Of a stretch of DNA of 40,136 nt, positions 16,507-23,346 are shown piece after piece (the first letter of the stretch is position 1; each line of letters starts with the position of its first letter). The stretch spans positions 1 through 40,136 of the forward strand of contig JAOZHS010000003.1 in NCBI GenBank assembly GCA_026014745.1. Direction: 5' to 3'. The notes beneath the pieces are model-generated. The model had not been told where the DNA came from. It saw only the letters and a program-made list of their open reading frames with translations, and ran no database searches. This stretch comes from Candidatus Bathyarchaeota archaeon (GTDB lineage: Archaea > Thermoproteota > Bathyarchaeia > Bathyarchaeales > Bathycorpusculaceae). The position numbers were made by a program, and so were the translations under genes.

Positions 16507-17411
16507 AAGAACCCAGCACCGTAAAAGGCTTAGACTTCTGGCGATGGCAAGAATACCACCGCATTCTGCCCAAGAAATGGAGCAAAAACGACATAATCAC
16601 CGCAGGCGTCGACGTAGGCTCCGTCGGCTCTAAAGCAGCTATTATGATTAATGGGGAAGCTTACAGTTGGGGCATCACCCGCACAGGCAGCAACAGCCCC
16701 GAATCCGCAAAAAAAGCCCTAGACTACGCACTCGAAGGCACCGGACTCACCGTAAACGATCTCAAATACATCGTCGGCACAGGCTATGGACGCGTGAACG
16801 TGCCAATGGCAAACAAAGCCATAACCGAAATCGCCTGCCACGCAAAAGGCGCCAACTACATCTGGGGCCCATCAGTGCATACAGTGCTCGACGTCGGCGG
16901 ACAAGACATCAAAGCCATCCGCATTGACGAAAACGGCAAAGTTGTCTCATTTCTCATGAACGACAAATGCGCGGCTGGCACCGGTCGAGGCATGGAAGTT
17001 TTCGCTGACCTGCTACAAATCCCCATTGAAGACATAGGCGGCATCTCGCTTAAAGTAGACAAGGAACCCGACCCTGTAAGTTGCACCTGCGTTGCCTTCG
17101 CTAAAACCGAAGCTATGGGGCTGCTGCGCAAGGGCTGGTCTAAAGAGAAAGTGCTTGCCGCCTACACACGCGCGATGGCGGTGCGTATGGCTAACCTCAT
17201 AAACCGCGTCGGATTAGAACGCGAACTCGTCGTTACTGGCGGGCAATCCAAAAACATCGGCATAGTTAGCCGTATTGAAGTGATTTTGGGTGTGAAGACG
17301 CTTCCGATGCCTCGATGGCAAGAAGATGGCGGCTTAGATCCCATGGTGGCGGGCGCGTTTGGGGCAGCGTTGTTTGCCAAGGCGCTCTATGAGAAGGCAC
17401 AGAAGGGCTAG
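16503..17411 (+). CDS. BcrA/BzdQ-type ATPase, activator subunit 2
   Basis: This is a 302-residue paralogue of the preceding ATPase and its likely heterodimer partner. Phosphate loop 1 is TAGVDVGSVGSKAAIM and phosphate loop 2 is LDVGGQDIKAIR (canonical GGQD). The segment GTGYGRVNVPMANKAITEI is characteristic of the BzdQ/BcrA group. Cluster ligands are Cys156 (NDKCAAGTGRG) and Cys194 or Cys196 (VSCTCVAFAKTEA). The N-terminus has a Trp-rich extension (LDFWRWQEYHRILPKKW). GTG 16503 overlaps the previous stop by 4 nt and follows GGAGGGG, so the two subunits are translationally coupled, in line with a heterodimer. The ferredoxin gene follows after 2 nt. Confidence 0.9.
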   Translation: MKEPSTVKGLDFWRWQEYHRILPKKWSKNDIITAGVDVGSVGSKAAIMINGEAYSWGITRTGSNSPESAKKALDYALEGTGLTVNDLKYIVGTGYGRVNVPMANKAITEIACHAKGANYIWGPSVHTVLDVGGQDIKAIRIDENGKVVSFLMNDKCAAGTGRGMEVFADLLQIPIEDIGGISLKVDKEPDPVSCTCVAFAKTEAMGLLRKGWSKEKVLAAYTRAMAVRMANLINRVGLERELVVTGGQSKNIGIVSRIEVILGVKTLPMPRWQEDGGLDPMVAGAFGAALFAKALYEKAQKG

Positions 17412-17413
17412 GC

Positions 17414-17701
17414 GTGATTACGCATTACGGGTATATTGATGGTTCAGGCGAATATTTCATCGTTGTTGACTCCGACAAATGCGTGGGCTGCGGCAAATGC
17501 GTCACCGAGTGCCCTCAAACCGCTTTTGAGTTGATAACCGAATTCATTGATCTTGAAGATAAAACGGTTGCAGCCATAAAAGAGGACCAACGCAAAAAAA
17601 TCAAATACACATGCGACGCCTGCCGACCCGAAACCAACAAAACCCCATGCGTACTGGCATGCCCCGAAAAAGCCATAAAATGCATTTGGACTGCCCACTA
17701 A
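17414..17701 (+). CDS. 2[4Fe-4S] ferredoxin
   Basis: This 95-residue ferredoxin is probably the electron donor to the ATPase pair. The first cluster motif is CVGCGKCVTECPQ (Cys23, 26, 29, 33). The second is widened, with CDAC (67, 70), an insert, then Cys79 and Cys83 (CVLACPEKA), plus an extra Cys90. The two motifs are separated by an acidic helical insert of about 30 residues. Dedicated ferredoxins with expanded second motifs accompany benzoyl-CoA reductase operons. It begins at GTG 17414, 2 nt after the ATPase stop, and is the last gene of the operon. Confidence 0.9.
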   Translation: MITHYGYIDGSGEYFIVVDSDKCVGCGKCVTECPQTAFELITEFIDLEDKTVAAIKEDQRKKIKYTCDACRPETNKTPCVLACPEKAIKCIWTAH

Positions 17702-17715
17702 AATTTTGATATAGC

Positions 17716-17990
17716 GGTAGATCAACATTTTTTGTGCTTGGTTATGTTGTGGTGCTGGTGGTGTGAAAGAAAAATCAGTCTATACATGCCCCCACATGCA
17801 CATGGCGGCAGTTTCAACATAGAGGCATGTTGGGTGTGTGGTAAACTTATGTTATCCCACACCTAAACAGACGCAGAAACACAAACCAAACCCAAAAAAC
17901 GAACACAACCTACAACTATCTTGTGGCAACCGTAAAACCGCCACGCCCACACAAAGAGATAAAACAAAATTTTGATCTAATGATAAAATA
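17716..17990 (+). mobile_element. Dispersed inverted-repeat (MITE-like) element, copy A, degenerate
   Basis: This about 270-nt stretch matches, in opposite orientation, the stretch at 28211-28471. Its ends are imperfect inverted repeats (TAGATCAACATTTTTTGTG at 17718-17736; the reverse complement of the right end reads TAGATCAAAATTTTGTTTT). Its core shares long blocks with copy B, for example TTCAACATAGAGGCATGTTG and CACACAAAGAGA. A reading frame from ATG 17787 encodes MPPHAHGGSFNIEACWVCG and stops at TAA after SHT. Further matching codons contain more stops, so the frame is broken relative to copy B. The right end merges with the A-rich region before 18016. Confidence 0.7.
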
Positions 17991-18012
17991 AAAAGAAAAA
18001 AGGAAAAGTTTT
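17985..18012 (-). terminator. T-rich terminator of the first stalk-protein gene
   Basis: Minus-strand sequence directly after the stop at 18016 is almost pure T and C (CTTTTCCTTTTTTCTTTTTA), typical of archaeal oligo-T termination. It abuts the element at 17716-17990. Confidence 0.45.
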
Positions 18013-18015
18013 TGG

Positions 18016-18669
18016 CTAGTGTGCTTTGTGCCTAAAGCTCAGTAACGCCACTGCCGCGATTCCAGCAATGACAACTACTGCGATTATGATTGTCCATGTG
18101 GCCATTGAATCGTTAGGGGGCGGGGTTGGCGAAGGTGTTATGGTTGCTGTGGCTGTGGGGACTGGTGTAGGCGATGCTGTGGGTGCTGGAGTTGGGCTTG
18201 GGGTGGCTGTGGGTTCAGGTTCTTCATGGACTGCGAAGGTTATGGTGAAGTTTTCGGTGGCCTTAACGCCGTGAGTACTGTTATAGACCATGACGTTCCA
18301 GAAGTAGGTGCCGTTTCCAGCGACTTGATAGGTGAGTGTGTTTTGGGTGTTGTTGACTATGGCTGTTTGGTTGGTGGAGGCTCTTTCGGTTCCGTTTATG
18401 TAGAGTTTAGCGATAAGATAGTAGTCATTTGTGCCGTTTATGATGGGCAGGTACCTGTAGGTATAGTTGAAGGTGCTGGTGATTGTGGTTTTGTTTGCGG
18501 GGTCAGTTAGTTGAACGGTTAAGGCTTGGTTGGTAGGTTCAGGAGTAGGCGAAGGCGTAGGCGTTGCAGCATCCGTGGGCGTTGGGTCTTGACTGGTAAC
18601 CACAGAGGTAAAGCAACTGCCAACTAAAATTGTGAACAGGAGCAGAAAAACTGCTTGTTTGGTTTGCAT
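18016..18669 (-). CDS. Secreted stalk protein with C-terminal membrane anchor (tandem paralogue 1)
   Basis: This 217-residue protein begins with a signal peptide (QAVFLLLFTILVGSCFTSVV) and a short Pro/Thr linker. A beta-sandwich-like domain (about 50-145) holds at least ten N-x-S/T sequons, including INGT, VNNT and YNST. A Pro/Thr/Ala stalk (about 150-186, PTATPSPTPAPTASPTP) leads to an anchor helix (TWTIIIAVVVIAGIAAVALL) and the tail RHKAH. It shares layout and sequence (LYINGTERASTNQT against LFINGTATAAVNQT) with the neighbouring gene at 18767, so the two are a tandem duplication. The likely product is a glycosylated surface protein. A minus-strand TATA (GTTATAAATAG) lies upstream. Confidence 0.8.
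   Translation of the reverse strand: MQTKQAVFLLLFTILVGSCFTSVVTSQDPTPTDAATPTPSPTPEPTNQALTVQLTDPANKTTITSTFNYTYRYLPIINGTNDYYLIAKLYINGTERASTNQTAIVNNTQNTLTYQVAGNGTYFWNVMVYNSTHGVKATENFTITFAVHEEPEPTATPSPTPAPTASPTPVPTATATITPSPTPPPNDSMATWTIIIAVVVIAGIAAVALLSFRHKAH
18111..18219. repeat. Low-complexity Pro/Thr-coding repeat
   Basis: Degenerate 6-nt repeats encoding Pro-Thr and Ala-Thr pairs make up the surface stalk of the gene at 18016-18669. They create spurious Gly/Val-rich frames on the other strand. Confidence 0.7.
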
Positions 18670-18766
18670 GAAGCCTAATTAAAAAGCCTTTTCTATTTAT
18701 AACTTTCCAACCGTTCAGACGCCGTTTTGCTGTCTATACAATAGAACGGCCCCTAAGTTGTATGTA

Positions 18767-19405
18767 TCAGCGTGCCGCATTCCACAAAAACACCACTACA
18801 GCCGCCAAAATAACCGCTACAACCACTAAAGCTATGATTAAAACCATCATGCCATCCACTTCAAGTGCGAAGGGTTGGTCTGTCGGTTTGGGCGATGGGG
18901 TTGGCGTTGCGGTGGGCGTTGGTTTGGGGGTTGCGGTGGCTGTTGGTTGGGGTGTGGCTGTAGCTGTAGCGGTCGGCGTGGGTGAGGGCGTAGGAGAAGG
19001 TTCGGGCGTGGGCGAGGGCACCTGAATAGTTAAGGTGAAGGCGGTGGGAGTTGCGCTGTGGGTGCTGTTTTGGACTTTTATGGTCCATGTGCAGGTGCCG
19101 TTTTGGGTGAAGGTATACGAGATGTGGTTTTGGGTTTCGTTTCCAATAGGGGTTTGGTTCACGGCGGCAGTTGCGGTTCCATTAATGAACAATGTAGCCG
19201 TGTAGGGGTCGTCGCCGTATATGATGGGTGTGTAGACAAAGTCTACTGTAAAGCTTGTTTGAGTGCTTGTGTCTGTGGGGCTGTTAAGCGTCACCGAAAC
19301 AAGTTGTTCTGGATCAGGGCTCTGCGCCACTGCGGAAGCGGCGAAACAGCCCATCAAAAGTAAAAACAGCGCGAATACCGCTAAGTGCGAGTGCCTACTG
19401 TGCAT
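18767..19405 (-). CDS. Secreted stalk protein with C-terminal membrane anchor (tandem paralogue 2)
   Basis: This 212-residue paralogue of the gene at 18016 has the same order of parts. These are a signal peptide (LAVFALFLLLMGCFAASAVA), a sequon-rich beta domain (about 35-128, including LFINGT, GNET and QNST), a long Pro/Thr stalk (130-178) and an anchor helix (MMVLIIALVVVAVILAAVVV). The stalk is longer than in its neighbour and the N-terminal Pro/Thr linker is missing. GCATAAATATTAAC on the minus strand sits about 27 nt before ATG 19405, so the gene has its own apparently leaderless promoter. I infer a glycosylated cell-surface protein. Confidence 0.8.
   Translation of the reverse strand: MHSRHSHLAVFALFLLLMGCFAASAVAQSPDPEQLVSVTLNSPTDTSTQTSFTVDFVYTPIIYGDDPYTATLFINGTATAAVNQTPIGNETQNHISYTFTQNGTCTWTIKVQNSTHSATPTAFTLTIQVPSPTPEPSPTPSPTPTATATATPQPTATATPKPTPTATPTPSPKPTDQPFALEVDGMMVLIIALVVVAVILAAVVVFLWNAAR
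18872..19018. repeat. Low-complexity Pro/Thr/Ala-coding repeat
   Basis: Degenerate repeats of the form SPTPTATATAT code the stalk of the protein at 18767-19405. Opposite-strand frames through it are artefacts. Confidence 0.7.
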
Positions 19406-19505
19406 GAGTTTTAGTTGCCAAGTTAATATTTATGCTTTTTCAACTTACCCCTTGAATACATCAATCTTATAAACCTAAAAAATTCAATACACATAGGCTA
19501 CTTAC

Positions 19506-21137
19506 ATGAAAAACCAGGCTGACCCATTAAAAAAATCCAAAACGCAAGCTCTGGGTGTTGCACCCTTAGTCGGCGCTTTCTCGCTGCCTCAACTCTTCTC
19601 TTTTCCCACAGTACTGTTGCTTGTTCTGGTCCCGCTGATAATAGTCGAAGTTGGCTTAGTCATATTTTACCTCGCTAAAATTAACAAGAAACACCAACCG
19701 CCTCCACCCATCGCCCTCGAGGAAGCCCCTACACCAGCCAAACCTGTGCCTCCGCCAAAGCCGCCCATGATATTGATTTCCAAAGCCGAAATCGCCGACA
19801 ACAAACTCAAATTCTCCATCAAGCAGGGTTTGTTGCGTAAAAAGTGGGTCACCCTAAAAGAAATCCCCTTAACAGACCTCTTCCTCCTTGAATCACTCGG
19901 CAACACCCTAACAGTCACCACAAAAGACGCCGCATTCATGTTTGTGTATCCTAAAAAGAATGAATCATTTAGCAAGTTCCAAACCGAAGTTGCCGAAGCG
20001 CTTGAGGCGCAGCATAAGGCTCGTCTTGCACAGGAACAGGAAGCACGTCGCAGAAGCGACCTCAACGGCTTAATCCACGCCTCCACTCGCATCGTAGATG
20101 TCTCTTTTGACATCTTGATGGGGCTACAGCAGAAACGGGTCAACTGGCCCCTTTTGGAGGGCTACGTTAACCGTTTAGGCGGCACACCAAGCTTCTGGGG
20201 TCCCACCGTGCCACCGCTCTCGCTGGATTTTTCAGCCGTAGATGCCGCAGTGAAACGTCGAGTGCCCCAAGAAGCCTCAGACGAAACCTTTGCCATGCTA
20301 AAACTGGTTTACTCTTACTTTGAGGCGCTCAAAAAAGAGGAAACTTCACAGTTACACCCCAACTTCAAAGACGCCCACGCCGTCGTTGCGGCATATTACA
20401 CCCTAAACGACATGCTCTTTGCAAAAGTCGTGGGAGCAAAAGAAAACCAAAACGAAACCTCCGCCCTCAAATCCAACCTCGACACCCTCGCAGCAGAGAC
20501 CGCCTTCCAAGTTGACTTCGAAGCACTCACAAAAAGCGTTAGCCAAATCGGCAGCTTAGATGTTGATGTCGGCGACACCGTTGAGGACACACGTGACCTG
20601 TTTAAGATGCAATTAAAGCGCTTTGACACGCCCATCGAAATTCCCCCGGTAACTCCTGAGGGAACAGAACCTTCCTCGCCTGAGGCTACTCCACCGACCG
20701 AAACACCCGAAGTTCCCGCGTCGCCAGAACCTCCCTCCCAAACGCCTCCTCAAACACCATCCGAAGTGTCCCCCGAACCAACCCCAACTGTAGAGACGCC
20801 GCCTCAACCCCTCTCGCCTGAGAATCCTCAAGCAACCTCCCTCGAATCTGCCCCGGAAGCCGCCCCGCCGCTTGAAACACCCACATCCACTACCTCTGCC
20901 CTTGATGTGGAGCCTCCTGTTGCGCCAGAGCCACTTGCAGAACCATCCGCGGAAGCTGTTCCTGAGGTGGTCGAGGTTCCCGCTGTTGAACAGGCAGAGC
21001 CTGCAAAACCTGAATCGGCAGAGCAAGCTCCCTCGTCTGTTGTTGAGCCAGAAGCCGAAGCGCCCGCAGAAACGCCAGAAGCGCCTAAAAAGCCGAGTTT
21101 TGGTCGACGGTTACGCAAAGCCATCATGGGCTACTAG
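19506..21137 (+). CDS. Membrane protein with PH-like domain, helical domain and long Pro/Glu-rich tail
   Basis: I do not recognise the family. This 543-residue protein has one membrane helix (about 30-56, FPTVLLLVLVPLIIVEVG) followed by a Pro-rich linker. Residues 87-160 resemble a small PH or YdbT-like beta domain (KLKFSIKQGLLRKKW, then IPLTDLFLLESLGNTL). A mostly helical region (about 160-390) comes next, then about 130 residues of Pro/Glu/Thr/Ser repeats. The end is basic (PSFGRRLRKAIMGY). The soluble part is probably cytoplasmic, because the N-terminus lacks a signal peptide and basic residues follow the helix. TCTTATAAACC about 35 nt upstream is a likely TATA box. A scaffold role is possible. 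Confidence 0.75.
   Translation: MKNQADPLKKSKTQALGVAPLVGAFSLPQLFSFPTVLLLVLVPLIIVEVGLVIFYLAKINKKHQPPPPIALEEAPTPAKPVPPPKPPMILISKAEIADNKLKFSIKQGLLRKKWVTLKEIPLTDLFLLESLGNTLTVTTKDAAFMFVYPKKNESFSKFQTEVAEALEAQHKARLAQEQEARRRSDLNGLIHASTRIVDVSFDILMGLQQKRVNWPLLEGYVNRLGGTPSFWGPTVPPLSLDFSAVDAAVKRRVPQEASDETFAMLKLVYSYFEALKKEETSQLHPNFKDAHAVVAAYYTLNDMLFAKVVGAKENQNETSALKSNLDTLAAETAFQVDFEALTKSVSQIGSLDVDVGDTVEDTRDLFKMQLKRFDTPIEIPPVTPEGTEPSSPEATPPTETPEVPASPEPPSQTPPQTPSEVSPEPTPTVETPPQPLSPENPQATSLESAPEAAPPLETPTSTTSALDVEPPVAPEPLAEPSAEAVPEVVEVPAVEQAEPAKPESAEQAPSSVVEPEAEAPAETPEAPKKPSFGRRLRKAIMGY
20640..21090. repeat. Low-complexity Pro/Glu-coding region
   Basis: An imperfect series of Pro-Glu, Pro-Thr and Ala-Glu codons forms the tail of the protein at 19506-21137. 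Long opposite-strand frames rich in Arg/Gly or Ser/Ala here are by-products of this bias. Confidence 0.55.
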
Positions 21138-21138
21138 C

Positions 21139-21162
21139 CCTTTTTTGAGATTTTTTGTTGTA
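21139..21162 (+). terminator. Oligo-T terminator
   Basis: CCCTTTTTTGAGATTTTTTG follows the stop at 21137 by a few bases, giving two T runs typical of archaeal termination. Confidence 0.5.
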
Positions 21163-21249
21163 CAGAATTTTCAATCAGTATGACTGTGCCTTTGCAGAGA
21201 TATTTCTTTGTGATTCGTTAGCTTTATTTACACTAACCGCTGTAATGAC

Positions 21250-21834
21250 TTGTCTGACCAAGTGGGGGTAGAATCAAAATTGACGAAGCCACAAAGCAAA
21301 GATGATGCTCTAGAAGCCTTAGATTTCATCGTTAACGTGCTAAAAGAGCATGAAAAAGACTTAGACAAACTCATTAACGAATTAGCAACTGTAACCGAGC
21401 AGATGGGTGACACTACCGAATTAACTGAAAAAGTCCAAACCATCGAAGAAAAAATCGGTGGATTGCAAAAAGAAGTAACAACCTTGGTATCCTGCATGTC
21501 AGGCACCTCCAAAGCTCTTCCTACAGTGGTTAAACAATCAGCTGAAGAACCCATGCCTTCTGCTGCTGTAGCTACCTCGACAGGGGGTCCAACAGTTGTT
21601 TTAAGGTGTAACCAACTGGAGGATTTTCAAGTTTTGGCTGCAAAAGCCCAAGAGGTCTCTTTTTCTTATAAAGAAGATGAAAAAGTTTTTCAGGTTGACG
21701 CCTTGAAAGGCAATCAGGTAATATCCTATACTGGTGCCTTGCCTAAATTGTCGGCGGTTCTTAAAGTGTACCTGTCTAAGCAACTATGTGTTCCTGAGGG
21801 AAACATAGTTGAAGGGCTACTTTCTGTAGCTTAA
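21250..21834 (+). CDS. Coiled-coil hypothetical protein
   Basis: This 194-residue soluble protein starts at TTG 21250 (MSDQVGVESKLTKPQ); CTTTATTTAC about 26 nt upstream fits a leaderless transcript. Residues 15-90 form a heptad-type coiled coil (LNVIVN.. LINELATVTEQM, then TEKVQTIEEKIGGLQKEV). The C-terminal part (about 120-194) looks like a small alpha/beta domain (VVLRCNQLEDFQVLAAK) ending in EGNIVEGLLSVA. There is no membrane segment. I do not recognise the family. The predicted shape suggests an oligomeric regulatory or scaffold protein, without firm support. Confidence 0.68.
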   Translation: MSDQVGVESKLTKPQSKDDALEALDFIVNVLKEHEKDLDKLINELATVTEQMGDTTELTEKVQTIEEKIGGLQKEVTTLVSCMSGTSKALPTVVKQSAEEPMPSAAVATSTGGPTVVLRCNQLEDFQVLAAKAQEVSFSYKEDEKVFQVDALKGNQVISYTGALPKLSAVLKVYLSKQLCVPEGNIVEGLLSVA

Positions 21835-21909
21835 ATCTGTACTTTTGTTTTTTATTTCTTATTCACAACCGTTATATCTTAATACTGGTATATTGTGTCT
21901 TGTTAGTGA

Positions 21910-22050
21910 ATGGAGGACTTGGTTAAGGTTGAAGGCAAACCAAAGCCCAATAACAACCTTTTCCGTTTTCGAAGCCTTCTCCTTTCTCCTCGAACGACGG
22001 ATGGCTTTGGTCGACCAACACACTTAACCCGACCTCCACATTTACACTAA
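21910..22050 (+). CDS. Possible small protein, 46 residues
   Basis: This is a short frame from ATG 21910 (MEDLVKVEGKPKPNNN) to TAA 22050, in an otherwise empty 340-nt gap. GGTATATTG at about 21888-21896 and GTTATATC at 21871-21878 could be promoters; no good ribosome site is present. The product is basic and rich in Pro, Leu and Arg. Two overlapping frames are also open over part of the region, so a non-coding RNA is equally possible. Confidence 0.25.
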   Translation: MEDLVKVEGKPKPNNNLFRFRSLLLSPRTTDGFGRPTHLTRPPHLH

Positions 22051-22176
22051 CAAAACAGAATCTTAAATAAAATATCCTGCTAACTTCTAATATTCAAAAT
22101 TCAACACAAAAAAACTTGAAAGTAAAAAGGAAGGCGCGGTCATCTTAGATGCCGCCAACTAGCTATTACCTGTGCT

Positions 22177-22863
22177 CTAAGCCTGTGCGCTTTCATTTTT
22201 TCTTTTTTTGATTTGGCTCAACCCAATGGGTACGATTGCTGCGAAACAGGCTAAAATTGCTGCAAGGCTACCAATGGTGCTCTCAGAGAGTGGCAACGAC
22301 GAAATAACAGCGAAAGTACATTCGCAAAGCGGTGCTCCACCATTATGGTCAAAAACATACACTGTATATGTTCCCATGGGCGTAGCTGCGTCTGTAGGCC
22401 AAGATACCTGTGAATTTGGAGTAACCCCTGAAAACACTTTGCAGTAATTTGAGCCCTTAAAAATTAAAACGTCAACCGAACTCAGACCAGAAGCGCGGAC
22501 ATCCCATTTTATAAAAACGGTATCGCCCTGCACAAATGCTGTTTGAATGGTCGAATAATCACTTTGATATGTCTGGACATTTGAGGCAGGCGGCGTTGGA
22601 GTGGGTGTGTTGGTCGGCGCAGGTGCAGATGTTTCTGGACCTATAGGTGGTAAAGTTGGCGCTGGAGGTGGCGTAGGAACCGTTGTCGGAGTGGCTGTGG
22701 GTGTAGCTGTGGGGGGTGGTGGTGCCGACGTACCCGGTCCAGGAGGGGGTCCAACCGGTGGGGGCGTTGGAAGAGCTGACACATCAGTTTGGACAACTAT
22801 TACTGCAAAGGCAGCCAAACACATGATAGTTATTACTAAAGTCACTAAGGTTTTTCTCGGCAT
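22177..22863 (-). CDS. Secreted Pro/Thr-rich protein with C-terminal anchor
   Basis: This protein has 228 residues from ATG 22863 (MPRKTLVTLVITIMCLAAFA). The signal peptide is followed directly by about 70 residues of Pro/Thr/Gly/Ala-rich linker (PPPVGPPPGPGTSAPPPP). A beta-sandwich-like domain follows (about 100-190, FIKWDVRASGLSSVDVLIF, TYTVYVFDHNGG) with three Cys, two of them in the CECTF segment. A C-terminal helix (SLAAILACFAAIVPIGL) ends in the basic tail KKRKNE. Unlike the two stalk proteins at 18-19.4 kb, the low-complexity stalk is N-terminal. The fold resembles Ser-Thr-rich, Ig-like modules of archaeal envelopes. Function is unknown. Confidence 0.72.
   Translation of the reverse strand: MPRKTLVTLVITIMCLAAFAVIVVQTDVSALPTPPPVGPPPGPGTSAPPPPTATPTATPTTVPTPPPAPTLPPIGPETSAPAPTNTPTPTPPASNVQTYQSDYSTIQTAFVQGDTVFIKWDVRASGLSSVDVLIFKGSNYCKVFSGVTPNSQVSWPTDAATPMGTYTVYVFDHNGGAPLCECTFAVISSLPLSESTIGSLAAILACFAAIVPIGLSQIKKRKNESAQA
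22600..22790. repeat. Low-complexity Pro/Thr/Gly-coding repeat
   Basis: Short degenerate repeats encode the N-terminal linker of the protein at 22177-22863. They explain the Gly/Val-rich frame on the opposite strand. Confidence 0.6.
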
Positions 22864-22875
22864 AATCTCAACCAA

Positions 22876-23346
22876 ATTTAGTTAGTGGTAAAAAAGTTGC
22901 TTATTTAACGCTTATGCCCAACCCCGCAACGCCCAAGATACCTAAATGGCTCAGTTTATGCCCGATGCATTTGCTATCACGTCTATGTAGGCTTCTAAGT
23001 GGCGGACGTGTTGGCGGAGAAATCAGCATTTTGAACAACCTGCCATTATCCTTAACTTTGTATACAACAAATAAGGAAGAGTTTTGGTCTCTGAGGTGCG
23101 CCTCTTAGTGTGTGTGACGTTTTTGGGCGTTTTTTGATGGGCTTGATAAAAGAAAGGTGCGTTTCCGTCGATTGCCGCTAAAAGAGGTGTCAGTTCGCCC
23201 GTCGAGTCTTACTCACTGCATGTGCTCAGACTCTAGTGCTCATCATCCAACCAGTTAGAGTAGCAACTCAACATAAGACTCTTTTGCTATGTGAGCAAAA
23301 AACGATTTTAATCCCGTCAAGTAATCCTAGTTGCAGGAGATTTAGT
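22876..23346. other. Intergenic region, no supported gene
   Basis: About 470 nt lie between the secreted protein and the nitroreductase. Open frames here (for example from 22914) lack promoters, ribosome sites and recognisable protein. The only clear signal is AGGAGA at 23335-23340, the ribosome site of the nitroreductase. I see no tRNA or repeat. Confidence 0.45.

Noticed and set aside
17414-17701. Nitrogenase-related or methanogenesis-marker interpretation of the redox operon
   Set aside because: The ATPases have ASKHA-type loops and CAAGxG cluster motifs rather than NifH P-loops, and no methanogenesis genes lie in the window.
18026-19363. Gly/Val-rich plus-strand frames opposite the two stalk proteins
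   Set aside because: They arise from the Pro/Thr codon repeats of the real minus-strand genes.
20613-21127. Arg/Gly-rich and Ser/Ala-rich minus-strand frames
   Set aside because: They are by-products of the Pro/Glu-coding tail of the gene at 19506-21137.
22914-23108. 64-codon plus-strand frame
   Set aside because: No promoter at proper spacing, no ribosome site, and composition unlike neighbouring proteins.
23236-23346. 37-codon N-terminal extension of the nitroreductase
   Set aside because: AGGAGA directly before TTG 23347 and the family N-terminus place the start there.
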